Assembly (NCBI GenBank): GCA_964446235.1
Contig: CAYUNW010000004.1
Span: 1-64,000 of the forward strand
From: CAYUNW01 sp964446235
GTDB lineage: Bacteria; Patescibacteriota; Microgenomatia; 2-02-FULL-39-11
Direction: 5' to 3'
DNA length: 64,000 nucleotides
Made by a program: the position numbers and the translations under genes. A model generated the notes under the pieces. The model saw only the letters and a list, made by a program, of their open reading frames with translations, was not told the DNA's origin and searched no databases. Of this stretch, positions 28,254 through 36,132 are shown in pieces; positions within the stretch are counted from its first letter, which is position 1; each line of letters begins with the position of its first letter.

Positions 28254-29546
28254 TCAACGACCCATTCTGAATACTCCACCGCCTGTTCTGGTAAACGGAG
28301 AATTTGCACCTCCATTTTGATTTTGTGAAGAAGAAGTAATGTTTCCGGTTACAACCACTTCTCCCTCTTCTAAACCGGAAATGATTTCTGACTGACTATC
28401 AGATGTTAATCCTATTTCAACCGGTATATATCTTATCTGACCGTTTTGTAAAACTTCCACGGCCGATACTCCATCCTGAGTTTGAACTGCGCTTGACGGT
28501 ACAAGTAAAACATCGTTTTTAGAAGAAATTATAATATTTGCAGTAACTGACATATTTGGTAATATTTGATTGGAATTTGAATCAAGTTTGATAATTGACG
28601 GATATTGAGTCACATTACTTGTAGTTGTCCCTATCCTATCTACACCTGTTACTACTCCGGTAAATGTCTTATCTGAAATACTATCCAAAGTAATTGTGGC
28701 TTTCTGACCGATTTGTACTTTAGAAACATCAATTTCGGATAAATTCACGCTGACAATTGGAGTACCTTGTGTTTCTACTGTTGCTACTTTTTGGTTTGAA
28801 GAAGTATTTCCGGTGTCCAAAGATCCGATACTCATTCCATCAGTAAACATCAAAGATGTAATTGTACCATCTGTCGGAGCGGTAATTATTGAAGATGTTA
28901 ACTGATATTCAAGCCAGGAATTATTTATTGATGCTTGCGCTTGTGCAATAACTGCTTCTTGATTTTTATACTTAGCTTCTGCAGCTAACCATTCCTTTTG
29001 CGGAATATGAAATTCTGGTAAATTCCGTGTAGCACTATTTATATCTTCATAAGTACTGCTTTCTGCCAACTCTTTAAAAGTATCCCATTTCGAAAACATA
29101 TCTGCCTGCAAAGTTAACTGTGTTGCTTTGGCTGATTCCAAACTGTTTTTTGCTAATAAATATGATGACCAAGCGGCCGCGTTTTTCTGTCTTCCTTGAA
29201 AATCCAAATCGATCTCCAGAATTTTATCTCCTTTTCTGACAATATCACCATCTTTAACATAGACTTTTTTCACAATTCCGGATGCTTTTGTGTTTGCACT
29301 CATGATATTTACACTTAAAACTTGTCCTGACGCAGATACGCTTGAAACGATATTTCCTTTTGTAACTTTTTCTGTTTGATAAGCTTGAGTATTATTTTTT
29401 TGGGTAAAAAATTTATTATAGGAAAAAGCTAAAACAATAATAAATATGATAATTCCGCCAGATATTTTAGGTTTTTTAAAAATAAATTTCCGAATTTTTA
29501 GAATAATACTTGAAGAGGAATCATTTTCTTTTTTCTTTTCTGTCAT
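28254..29546 (-). CDS. MacA-like periplasmic-adaptor family protein
   Basis: The 430-residue HlyD/MacA-family protein has a membrane helix at about 32-48, lipoyl halves (GIVKKVYVKDGDIVRKGDKIL and the later PTDGTITSLMF), a helical hairpin with a long insert between them, and beta-barrel and membrane-proximal domains (VLLVPSSAVQTQDG). The glycine/asparagine-rich C-terminus is unusual. In a cell with one membrane the adaptor would act at the outer face, with no outer-membrane channel. It is the first gene of the four-gene operon, preceded by a direct-repeat site shared with the neighbouring two-component system. Confidence 0.87.
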   Translation of the reverse strand: MTEKKKENDSSSSIILKIRKFIFKKPKISGGIIIFIIVLAFSYNKFFTQKNNTQAYQTEKVTKGNIVSSVSASGQVLSVNIMSANTKASGIVKKVYVKDGDIVRKGDKILEIDLDFQGRQKNAAAWSSYLLAKNSLESAKATQLTLQADMFSKWDTFKELAESSTYEDINSATRNLPEFHIPQKEWLAAEAKYKNQEAVIAQAQASINNSWLEYQLTSSIITAPTDGTITSLMFTDGMSIGSLDTGNTSSNQKVATVETQGTPIVSVNLSEIDVSKVQIGQKATITLDSISDKTFTGVVTGVDRIGTTTSNVTQYPSIIKLDSNSNQILPNMSVTANIIISSKNDVLLVPSSAVQTQDGVSAVEVLQNGQIRYIPVEIGLTSDSQSEIISGLEEGEVVVTGNITSSSQNQNGGANSPFTRTGGGVFRMGR

Positions 29547-29588
29547 AGTTAATAAATTTAATAATATTTATAATATTATTTTATATAA

Positions 29589-29606
29589 CTGAGAACAAGC
29601 TGAGAA
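29589..29606 (-). promoter_or_regulatory. Direct-repeat site CTGAGAA-N4-CTGAGAA upstream of the macA-like operon
   Basis: Two identical CTGAGAA units (29589-29595 and 29600-29606) repeat with an 11-bp period, the layout of OmpR-family binding sites. They start 43 bases upstream of the adaptor start. On the minus strand a TATAAA box (29572-29567) follows 16 bases after the proximal unit, so a bound regulator would overlap the -35 region. Confidence 0.6.
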
Positions 29607-29622
29607 TTGATAATGTATTATA

Positions 29623-29654
29623 AAAAATACTCCCTTTTAAAAGGGAGTATTTTT
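29623..29654 (-). terminator. Intrinsic terminator after the LTxxQ-like gene
   Basis: A perfect 32-base palindrome with the core ACTCCCTTTTAAAAGGGAGT and A/T-rich outer arms that give a U-tract. It lies 22 bases past the stop of the gene at 29676-30203. By symmetry it could act in both directions. Confidence 0.85.
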
Positions 29655-29675
29655 GGATGTTGACCGCTTTTATAA

Positions 29676-30203
29676 TTACCAACCTCTCATAGAAAATCCT
29701 CTCCCGAATCTTTTATTACCTCCCATCAAGCCAAATCCCATAAAGTCTCTATAATTTATCCCTTGGGAATTTACCCAGTCTTGCATTTCTTTTTTTAAGG
29801 CTTGTATTTTTTCTTTTCTTTCTGTTGGCATCAAGCTTTGCCAGTTTACTTTCTGCTCTTGCATTTTATTGTGAAACTCTAAGATTTTAGCTTTTTGCTC
29901 CTCAGTAAGCTTTCCGTCTTTGACTGCCTGACTTAATTTTTCTTCAAAATTTGCTTGCGCATCTTTCTGTTTTTCAATTCTAAAATCATTCATGACATTT
30001 TTAACTTCATCTTTATTTAGATTAAATTTATCGATAATGCGTTGAATTACGGGCGGAAAAGAATAATCGTTTGAAATCTGAGTTTCCCCATCTTTTTTCC
30101 AACCGTCAAAAGGCCAAAAAGCATCGACACCGTCTGTCGGTTTTAGATAAACCGTCAATATAAATAATAGTAAAGATGTAGTAAATATAATTTTTTTTCT
30201 CAT
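29676..30203 (-). CDS. Secreted LTxxQ/DUF2680-like protein
   Basis: I start it at the ATG at 30203 (175 residues), 6 bases after the Shine-Dalgarno site aaggaggtga; the in-frame GTG at 30212 lies inside that site. It has a signal peptide or membrane helix (about 4-20), a helical region with LTEEQKAKILEFHNKM, similar in style to Spy/CpxP LTxxQ proteins and to DUF2680, and a Gly/Arg/Phe-rich tail. Placed between a two-component system and a MacAB-like exporter, it may be an envelope-stress accessory protein. The family match is tentative. Confidence 0.6.
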   Translation of the reverse strand: MRKKIIFTTSLLLFILTVYLKPTDGVDAFWPFDGWKKDGETQISNDYSFPPVIQRIIDKFNLNKDEVKNVMNDFRIEKQKDAQANFEEKLSQAVKDGKLTEEQKAKILEFHNKMQEQKVNWQSLMPTERKEKIQALKKEMQDWVNSQGINYRDFMGFGLMGGNKRFGRGFSMRGW

Positions 30204-30252
30204 TTTTTTCACCTCCTTATAAATAGAATTACTATTAGTTTATCCAGTAATG

Positions 30253-30270
30253 CTGAGAAAATGCTTAGAA
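30253..30270 (-). promoter_or_regulatory. Direct-repeat site CTGAGAA-N4-CTTAGAA upstream of the LTxxQ-like gene
   Basis: The same 7-base unit repeats at an 11-bp period (30253-30259 and 30264-30270, one mismatch in the second). It lies 50 bases upstream of the ATG. A possible -10 (TAATAG, minus strand, 30237-30232) follows 15 bases after the proximal unit. Confidence 0.55.
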
Positions 30271-30285
30271 GTCTAAAAATCTGTG

Positions 30286-31299
30286 TTAACTAGATTTTGC
30301 AGGTAAAATTATTTTGAAAGTAGTACCCTGATTTAAAATACTTTTAACTTTTATTTCACCACCATAATTATCTACTATTTTTTTTGCCAATGATAAACCT
30401 AAACCAAAACCGGAAATTTGGTTTTTGGCTCTTGATTTATCCGCTCTATAAAACCTGTCAAAAATATGCGGTAAATCAGTCTTTTCAATACCTATTCCTG
30501 TATCAGAAATTTCCAAATATACAAAATTTCTCTCTTTACCTGTCTTTATATTAATCTCTCCTTTTATTGGAGTATATTTTATGGAGTTATCAATAAATAT
30601 CTGAACTAATTTAAAAATATCCTCATTTCTTGCATATACCGGTGCATTTTTCAAATCTAATGAGATTTTTTGTTTATTAGCTTTTATAAGCAGTCTAAAT
30701 TTTTTTATTACAATAGAAACAACATCAGATAAATCTATATCTTCATGTTCTAATTTTTGATTGTTGGCTTGAATACGGGCTAAGCTTAATAAATTATCAG
30801 TCAGATTCTGCATGTTTTTTATATCTTCTAAATTACTTTTTAAAATTGATTTTGCTTCATTAAGTAGCAATTTTTTATCACGTAATCCTACTTCTATAGA
30901 AGTAATTAGAGAAGTCAACGGTGTTCTAAGCTCATGGGAAGCATCGGCGACAAATCTTTTTTGTTCTTCCAATGTCTCTTCTATAGGTTTTAAGGTTTTA
31001 CCGGCTAAAAAATACCCGGCAACAGATGAAAATAATAATATCGCACCGTTTGCATAAACTAACAAAATCAATACTCTTTTTTTTGCTTGTTCCAAATCTT
31101 CAAGAAAAACCTCCAAAGGAATATCTGGCTCTAACCGAAATGTAATTTGATCTCGTCTGACTCTCCTTTCTATTGAATTCAATCTCCTTTGAAATTCCAA
31201 ACTAACTCCTTTATAAATCACCAGGCTAAAAGATAAACTAATAGACATGATAATCAATAAATACCATAAAGTTAGTTTAACCCTTGCTTTTTCAAACAT
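30286..31299 (-). CDS. Sensor histidine kinase
   Basis: I start it at the ATG at 31299 (337 residues), with ggagag upstream; a GTG at 31305 overlaps the regulator stop. Two membrane helices (about 10-32 and 75-98) enclose a short outer sensor loop. The HisKA domain carries the phosphoacceptor in FVADASHELRTPL, and the HATPase_c domain has DNSIKYTP, DTGIGIEKTDLPHIFDRFYR and GFGLGLSLAKKIV. It should phosphorylate the response regulator encoded just before it. The gene runs up to within about 16-33 bases of the repeat site at 30253-30270, so it ends shortly before the next promoter. Confidence 0.94.
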   Translation of the reverse strand: MFEKARVKLTLWYLLIIMSISLSFSLVIYKGVSLEFQRRLNSIERRVRRDQITFRLEPDIPLEVFLEDLEQAKKRVLILLVYANGAILLFSSVAGYFLAGKTLKPIEETLEEQKRFVADASHELRTPLTSLITSIEVGLRDKKLLLNEAKSILKSNLEDIKNMQNLTDNLLSLARIQANNQKLEHEDIDLSDVVSIVIKKFRLLIKANKQKISLDLKNAPVYARNEDIFKLVQIFIDNSIKYTPIKGEINIKTGKERNFVYLEISDTGIGIEKTDLPHIFDRFYRADKSRAKNQISGFGLGLSLAKKIVDNYGGEIKVKSILNQGTTFKIILPAKSS

Positions 31300-31301
31300 A
31301 T

Positions 31302-31979
31302 TCACTCTCCTAATTTATAACCAAAACCCCTTACAGTATGAACTAATTTTTGTTTATTTATAAACGGTTTGTCGATTTTATTTCTTAAATATCCTATATA
31401 AACTTCAACTGTATTCGGCAACACATCAGCATCATAATTCCAAACGTTATTAATTATCTGATCTTTAGTCAAAACCTTACCTTTATGCCTCATCATATAT
31501 TCAAGTAATGCATATTCTTTTTTGGAAAGTATGATTTCTTTATCAAACCTGGTAACTTTGAAACTGGATGTATCAATTTTCAAATCATCCAGTTTTAAAA
31601 CGTTATCAACCTGATTTTTGGGTCTTCTACCTAATGCTTTAATTCTGGCTAATAGTTCAAAAAATGAAAACGGTTTAACTACATAGTCATCAGCACCAGA
31701 GTTTAGTCCTTTTACTCTGTCTTCGACACCACCTCTTGCTGTCAGCATCAATATCGGAGTATGAACATCTTCCTCTTTACGTAATTTAAAACAAATTTCC
31801 ATACCGCTGATTTTCGGTAAATTCAGATCTAAAATAATTACATCATAGTCTTCGCTGCTTGCCAAATCAAAACCAGATTCACCATCATAAGCAACGTCAA
31901 CTATTATCGATTCTTGTTCCAAACCTTTTTTTATGGAATTGGCTATCTTATGCTCATCTTCTATTATTAAAACTTTCAT
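31302..31979 (-). CDS. OmpR-family response regulator
   Basis: I start it at the ATG at 31979 (225 residues). The receiver domain has the acidic pair in IIEDEHK, phosphoacceptor Asp in VIILDLNLPK, Thr in LMLTARGG and Lys in DDYVVKPFSF. The C-terminal winged helix ends with NTVEVYIGYLRNKID and VRGFGYKLGE. OmpR-type regulators bind tandem direct repeats at about 10-11 bp. Such repeats occur upstream of this gene, of the LTxxQ-like gene and of the exporter operon. Confidence 0.96.
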   Translation of the reverse strand: MKVLIIEDEHKIANSIKKGLEQESIIVDVAYDGESGFDLASSEDYDVIILDLNLPKISGMEICFKLRKEEDVHTPILMLTARGGVEDRVKGLNSGADDYVVKPFSFFELLARIKALGRRPKNQVDNVLKLDDLKIDTSSFKVTRFDKEIILSKKEYALLEYMMRHKGKVLTKDQIINNVWNYDADVLPNTVEVYIGYLRNKIDKPFINKQKLVHTVRGFGYKLGE

Positions 31980-31988
31980 AAGAGCTAA

Positions 31989-32020
31989 ATTATAACAAAT
32001 TCCTGAGAAATACCTGAGAA
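31989..32020 (-). promoter_or_regulatory. Promoter and direct-repeat site of the two-component operon
   Basis: An extended -10 TGT-TATAAT (minus strand, 31997-31989) ends 9 bases before the ATG. CTGAGAA units at 32003-32009 and 32014-32020 (11-bp period) cover the -35 region, which suggests autoregulation. Confidence 0.65.
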
Positions 32021-32039
32021 ATTGCAAGGTAGTTCTATA

Positions 32040-32071
32040 TTGACTTATATATTAGCATTTGCTAATATATA
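32040..32071 (+). promoter_or_regulatory. arsR promoter with 12-2-12 palindromic operator
   Basis: TTGACT (32040-32045), a 17-base spacer and TAATAT (32063-32068) lie 6 bases before the GTG start. A perfect inverted repeat with 12-base arms and a TT centre (32046-32071, core TTAGCATTTGCTAA) fills the spacer and the -10 box. Such 12-2-12 repeats are the usual operator type of ArsR/SmtB repressors, so autorepression is likely. Confidence 0.75.
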
Positions 32072-32074
32072 TAT

Positions 32075-32344
32075 GTGGAAAGAGATGTAATATCAGCTTT
32101 ATGTAATCCGGTTAGACTAAAATTAATTACCTGTCTGGCAAAAAATTCCAGAAATGTTGCTCAACTTATTAATTCATGCAAACTGTCGCAATCGGCAGTT
32201 TCTCAACATCTGTATAAATTGAAAAAGGCCGGTTTAGTTAAATATAAAAAAGAAGGATTATATATATTTTATTCACTTAAATATAAAAAAACTGCGCAAA
32301 TTGCTGAAAATATTATTAAGTTAAAAAAGGAGATCACAAAATGA
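32075..32344 (+). CDS. ArsR/SmtB-family transcription repressor
   Basis: The 89-residue protein starts at GTG (the ATG two bases earlier is out of frame and ends after 5 codons). It has the winged-helix pattern LCNPVRLKLITCLAKNSRNV, then LSQSAVSQHLYKLKKAGLVKYKKEG. The classical ELCVCDL metal motif is missing, but three cysteines in the N-terminal half could sense metal or redox state. Its stop overlaps the start of the DUF302-glutaredoxin gene (ATGA), so the two are translationally coupled. Confidence 0.87.
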   Translation: MERDVISALCNPVRLKLITCLAKNSRNVAQLINSCKLSQSAVSQHLYKLKKAGLVKYKKEGLYIFYSLKYKKTAQIAENIIKLKKEITK

Positions 32345-32964
32345 ACATAGCATATTTTCGAAAAAGTAAATATTCATTATCCGATACTATTAAAAACTTA
32401 ATAAAAAATGCAGAAATATATGGATGGAAAAATTTAGGAGAGACAACATTTGGTAAAAACTCGGGAAAAATGATCCTTATTTGCCGGCCAGATTGGATAA
32501 AAACAATTTTGGACAAAAATCATAAACTGATTGGTTTTTTACCGTGTGCAATTTCTATATTTGAAAAAAACGGTGATATCCTTATCGGTACCGGACAGCC
32601 GACGTTAATCAAAGCCTTAGCTCAAAATGAAGATATTACCAATCTTGCAACAGAAGCAGAAAAACAAATCAAAAATTTGATTCATAAATCTGCAGGAGTA
32701 AGCGAAATGAAGGTGGCTAGTGTTAAACTTTATTCCACAATGACTTGCCCTTATTGCAAAATGGAACAATCATGGCTTGAAAACAATAAAATTAAACATG
32801 ATATTATTCATGTCGATCTCAACCCAAAAGCAGCTCAAGATATGGTTGAAAAAACCGGTCAAATGGGAGTACCGGTCACCGAAATAACTTACGACGAAGG
32901 CGAATCAGAATATATCATCGGATTTGATAAGCCTAAATTAAGTCAACTATTGGGAATTGAATAA
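32341..32964 (+). CDS. DUF302-glutaredoxin fusion protein
   Basis: In this 207-residue protein, residues about 1-120 resemble DUF302 (LPCAISIFEKNGDILIGTGQPTL is the typical core). Residues about 127-207 form a glutaredoxin-like domain with the active-site motif CPYC in STMTCPYCKMEQSWLENN and the cis-proline region MGVPVTEI. It has no signal peptide, so it should act in the cytosol as a thiol-disulfide enzyme or a persulfide or metal handling protein. The fusion and its control by ArsR link it to metal or sulfur stress. The precise function is inferred. Confidence 0.78.
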   Translation: MNIAYFRKSKYSLSDTIKNLIKNAEIYGWKNLGETTFGKNSGKMILICRPDWIKTILDKNHKLIGFLPCAISIFEKNGDILIGTGQPTLIKALAQNEDITNLATEAEKQIKNLIHKSAGVSEMKVASVKLYSTMTCPYCKMEQSWLENNKIKHDIIHVDLNPKAAQDMVEKTGQMGVPVTEITYDEGESEYIIGFDKPKLSQLLGIE

Positions 32965-32972
32965 TAAATATT

Positions 32973-33257
32973 TTATTTTGTATATTTCTCAATTCTGATA
33001 GCTTTTCCGTATATTATCGCTTGAGATAGCTTTATAAAAGCACTTTTTAAAATCCTGGCAAATGTCGGTTGAGATATGTTCATCATTTTTGCAGCCTCTA
33101 TTTGCTCAAATCCATCAATATTATATATTTTAATCGCTTCCAACTCATCCGGAAAAAGAGTGATCTCTTCGAGACTTCTCAAAGGAATACCACGAGGTTT
33201 AAAGTAATAAATATTTGGTTTGAATTTTATAAATCTGGGCAATTTAGGCCTGGTCAT
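32973..33257 (-). CDS. DUF134 (UPF0251) family helix-turn-helix protein
   Basis: I start it at the ATG at 33257 (94 residues, aggag upstream). The typical N-terminus RPKLPRFIKFKPNIYYFKPRG is followed by LFPDELEAIKIYNIDGFEQIEAAKMMNIS and the recognition-helix region QPTFARILKSA. It is a probable DNA-binding regulator; targets of the family are poorly known. It is often found beside DUF5320 and metal-cofactor genes, as here. Confidence 0.85.
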   Translation of the reverse strand: MTRPKLPRFIKFKPNIYYFKPRGIPLRSLEEITLFPDELEAIKIYNIDGFEQIEAAKMMNISQPTFARILKSAFIKLSQAIIYGKAIRIEKYTK

Positions 33258-33281
33258 CAAATAACTCCTCTATACATTTAT

Positions 33282-33295
33282 TATATGACCATATA
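33282..33295. promoter_or_regulatory. Inverted repeat upstream of the DUF134 gene
   Basis: TATATG-AC-CATATA, 25 bases before the DUF134 start; operator-like. Confidence 0.4.
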
Positions 33296-33338
33296 TTAAG
33301 TTTTTGATCGTCAAATACTCAATATATATAAAATAAAC

Positions 33339-33608
33339 TTATTGCTGTTTTTGGATAACGGAAAGCTCTTTATTAACATCTTCTAATTCTTCCTCTAAGG
33401 CTTTTTTGTAATCTTTAATATCATCTATTTCATCCTCTTTTGTTTGTGAAATATTCCACCCAAAATATTTACCTAATCCACGACCTTTTCCTTGACCTCT
33501 TCTATGTCCAAAACCCATTCCAAACCATCTGGCTCTCCGACAAAATCCAAAACCTCCTCCAGTCATCTGACCTCGTCCTTGCGGTCCGCTTCCATCATAA
33601 TTTGGCAT
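33339..33608 (-). CDS. DUF5320-family protein
   Basis: The 89-residue protein starts MPNYDGSGPQGRGQMTGGG and then has a Gly/Arg-rich stretch with one Cys, followed by a C-terminal coiled coil (about 58-87). This layout defines DUF5320, which often sits near DUF134 and dinitrogenase-iron-molybdenum-cofactor-like proteins. Function unknown. A strong Shine-Dalgarno site (gggggtga) precedes it. Confidence 0.8.
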   Translation of the reverse strand: MPNYDGSGPQGRGQMTGGGFGFCRRARWFGMGFGHRRGQGKGRGLGKYFGWNISQTKEDEIDDIKDYKKALEEELEDVNKELSVIQKQQ

Positions 33609-33626
33609 GAATTCTCACCCCCTTCT

Positions 33627-33646
33627 TTATGAATATATATTCATAA
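33627..33646. promoter_or_regulatory. 20-bp perfect palindrome upstream of DUF5320
   Basis: TTATGAATATATATTCATAA, starting 18 bases before the start codon. It is a candidate operator, possibly for the DUF134 protein. Confidence 0.5.
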
Positions 33647-33691
33647 TAACAGGATTTGGAGATTTTGTCAATTTTTCTAAGTTTATTTTTC

Positions 33692-34438
33692 TCAGATGAA
33701 AAGGAGACTAAATGCAATCATAAGCATCCCACATATAACTCCTGCGATCGCTGTATGACCTTGCCAATATTCAAAACATGACGGCAACAATTCATCAAAA
33801 CTAATGAAAACCATTATACCTGCAATAAAGGCAAAAAGAGAAAATAGAAATGTTTGACTTATAAAAGGGCTTAAAATAAAAAATGTTAGCAATCCACCTA
33901 TCGGTTCTGCAATTCCAGCAAGAAAGGAATAACCTAAACTCAACCAGATATTTTTTGTAACAAAATAAATCGGTACGCTTACTGCAATACCTTCAGGAAT
34001 ATTATGAAGTGCGGTGGCAAAAGCTATCAAATAGCCATATTTTATATTTCCAAACGAACTCATAAAAACAGCTATACCTTCAGGAATATTATGAATGGTA
34101 ATTCCCAACATCACCATGGCTCCTGTTACCATCAATTTATCGTACTGTTTTCCATTTTTTAGACATACTTTTGAATAATGATGAGGAACAATGTAATCAA
34201 TAATTCCGATGAATAGAATTCCGAAGAAAAAAAAGACATTTGTAGAAAGAAATCCAATATGACTAAAAGCACTTGGGAGCAATTCTACGAATGAAAGATA
34301 TATCATTGCTCCGGCAGACAATCCTAAGAAAAAACTTAAAAATCTTCTGTTTATATTTTTAATAAACAGAATAATCATACCTCCAATTACAGTTGACAAA
34401 CCTGCTAATAATGTCAATAACAAAGGAATAAACACCAT
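33692..34438 (-). CDS. ZIP-family metal transporter (ZupT-like)
   Basis: The 248-residue protein has eight predicted membrane helices. The two metal-binding helices carry the family motifs HNIPEGIAVFM and ALHNIPEGIAVSVP. ZIP proteins bring zinc, iron or manganese into the cytosol. The specificity cannot be told. The genes around it (ArsR, DUF134, DUF5320, DUF302-Grx) suggest a small metal-homeostasis neighbourhood. Confidence 0.92.
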   Translation of the reverse strand: MVFIPLLLTLLAGLSTVIGGMIILFIKNINRRFLSFFLGLSAGAMIYLSFVELLPSAFSHIGFLSTNVFFFFGILFIGIIDYIVPHHYSKVCLKNGKQYDKLMVTGAMVMLGITIHNIPEGIAVFMSSFGNIKYGYLIAFATALHNIPEGIAVSVPIYFVTKNIWLSLGYSFLAGIAEPIGGLLTFFILSPFISQTFLFSLFAFIAGIMVFISFDELLPSCFEYWQGHTAIAGVICGMLMIAFSLLFI

Positions 34439-34466
34439 AATATCAAGTGAATTTTAAATTCAAATT

Positions 34467-34715
34467 CTATTCTTCTCTTACTACGGTAATTGTACATTCA
34501 GTGACCAAAGCAGCAATTGCCCCGACCGCTGCAAGAATAGGCGCAACAACAGCACCGACAACTCCTATTGTTAAAGGGAATTCAACAAAAGTCTTCCCCG
34601 ATTTATCATTTATAATTATCCTTCTCACATTTCCTTCTTTGATAAGTTTTTTTACCTTTTTGATTAATTTTTCACCGTTTATATTAAATGTTTCTTTTTT
34701 CTCTTTTTTTATCAT
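34467..34715 (-). CDS. DUF4342-family small membrane protein
   Basis: The 82-residue protein has a lysine-rich N-terminal helix (GEKLIKKVKKLIKEGNVRRI), the stretch GKTFVEFPLTIGVVGAV and an alanine-rich membrane helix, the arrangement of DUF4342. Function unknown. It lies 20 bases after rmuC with a good ribosome-binding site. Confidence 0.78.
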   Translation of the reverse strand: MIKKEKKETFNINGEKLIKKVKKLIKEGNVRRIIINDKSGKTFVEFPLTIGVVGAVVAPILAAVGAIAALVTECTITVVREE

Positions 34716-34735
34716 TTATAATTACCTCCTAAATA

Positions 34736-35728
34736 TTATGTAATTTTTTTAATATCTTTTTCTTCAAATAGATCTACAGAAGTAATTTTTTGACCAAGAA
34801 GCACGAAATTTGACATGACATTGCTCATCTGATTATATGCATTATTTAAATGTTTCTGTAATGTAGACAGATTATCTTCGGTTTTTAGATAATCTTTCTG
34901 TATTGCCCTAATAAGTTGTAAAATCTGCTTTGCTTGTTTTTCGATTTTTTGCCCTTCAAATGACATCAAAATTGTTCTCAAATATGCATAAAAAGTCATA
35001 GGAGAAACAGGCAACACTCTTTTCGAACTAGCATAATCAAATAATTTTGGATTATTTACAACCTCATAGTAAATCGCCTCACTGGGTAAGTACATTAGGG
35101 CATAATCAATCGTTCCCTCTTCTGCAAGAATATACTTTTTGGAAATATCATCAATATGTTTTTTTACATCTTTTTCAAATTCCATATTTGCCTGTTTCTT
35201 TTCTTCATTATTTTTACTGATCAATATTTTACGGAAATTTTCCATCGGAAACTTAGAGTCAACGGGTATTATGCCGGAGCTGGTTTTTATAGCTGCATCT
35301 ACAGTTACTCCTGATTTAAAAGTGTGCTGAAGAAAAAATGATTGTTTAGGTAGCATTTGCGATAATAATTCCTTTAGAATTTGTTCTCCAATATTGCCTC
35401 TTAATTTTGGGCTTTTTAAAAAATCCTGCAGTTCCTTCATCCCTCTCCCTATTTCACTCATTTCTCCAATATTCTTTTGTACACTGGAAATGAATTTTGC
35501 CGCATTATCAAGTCTTTCGTTTAAATCTTTTGTAGATGACTGTAAAGTTGATACAATGTTTTTGTTTTGCTGATCAATTCTTGAATTAGTGCTTTTTAAC
35601 CATTCCATGATCTCTTCCGACGGCTTTTGCTTATTTGCTAAATCGTTCAACCAAATCCTGAACAAAAATCCTAAAATTATCATTCCGATTAGAACAATTA
35701 AAATGAGTATGATTAAAAAATAAAACAT
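34736..35728 (-). CDS. rmuC: RmuC-family DNA recombination protein
   Basis: The 330-residue protein has an N-terminal membrane helix (about 2-24), a coiled coil (about 35-95) and the RmuC nuclease-like domain with LRGNIGEQILKELLSQM, IPVDSKFPMENF and ALMYLPSEAIYYEV. RmuC limits inversion between short inverted repeats in other bacteria; its chemistry is PD-(D/E)XK-like by prediction. Confidence 0.92.
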   Translation of the reverse strand: MFYFLIILILIVLIGMIILGFLFRIWLNDLANKQKPSEEIMEWLKSTNSRIDQQNKNIVSTLQSSTKDLNERLDNAAKFISSVQKNIGEMSEIGRGMKELQDFLKSPKLRGNIGEQILKELLSQMLPKQSFFLQHTFKSGVTVDAAIKTSSGIIPVDSKFPMENFRKILISKNNEEKKQANMEFEKDVKKHIDDISKKYILAEEGTIDYALMYLPSEAIYYEVVNNPKLFDYASSKRVLPVSPMTFYAYLRTILMSFEGQKIEKQAKQILQLIRAIQKDYLKTEDNLSTLQKHLNNAYNQMSNVMSNFVLLGQKITSVDLFEEKDIKKIT

Positions 35729-35785
35729 AAAAAATTGAATTACTGCTTTCTATTCTAACATCAATCATTTTACAATTAAATCATT

Positions 35786-36094
35786 GTGCCACATCGATAT
35801 ATAAATAAACGAAATGCTTATATACAAATAATAATATGGTCAATAATCCTATTAGGATTTATTAATTACTTTCCACCTGAAGCGAAATATGTTTATTTTA
35901 TTTTTTATACTTTGCTGACATTGATTATTTATTTAATTATCAAATTATTTATAAAAGACAAATCAAAATATATCTACTTATTCTCAATAATTTTAGTTAT
36001 TTTTCTTAGACAATTAAATTTACTAAACTTAATTAACTTACTACTGATAATTTTTCTAGGGGTAATTTTTAAGCAAATCTTAAAAATCAAATAG
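35786..36094 (+). CDS. Small polytopic membrane protein, unknown
   Basis: The 102-residue protein starts at GTG. Four hydrophobic segments (about 14-28, 33-52, 60-75, 80-97) make up nearly the whole chain, with only short charged loops. No family recognised. TACAAT lies 9 bases before the GTG. It stands alone between rmuC and metG. Confidence 0.5.
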   Translation: MPHRYINKRNAYIQIIIWSIILLGFINYFPPEAKYVYFIFYTLLTLIIYLIIKLFIKDKSKYIYLFSIILVIFLRQLNLLNLINLLLIIFLGVIFKQILKIK

Positions 36095-36096
36095 TT

Positions 36097-36125
36097 TTGT
36101 TTTAATTATCGACTGTTGGTATAAT
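36097..36125 (+). promoter_or_regulatory. metG promoter
   Basis: TTGTTT (36097-36102), a 17-base spacer and an extended -10 TGG-TATAAT (36120-36125) lie 7 bases before the ATG at 36133, consistent with a leaderless transcript. Confidence 0.7.
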
Positions 36126-36132
36126 TTTGACC

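Noticed and set aside
30210..30212. GTG start for the LTxxQ-like gene
   Set aside because: The GTG is part of the Shine-Dalgarno sequence; the ATG at 30203 has ideal spacing.
32046..32071. Palindrome upstream of arsR as a transcription terminator
   Set aside because: It is A/T-rich without a U-tract, lies inside a promoter and has ArsR-operator geometry.
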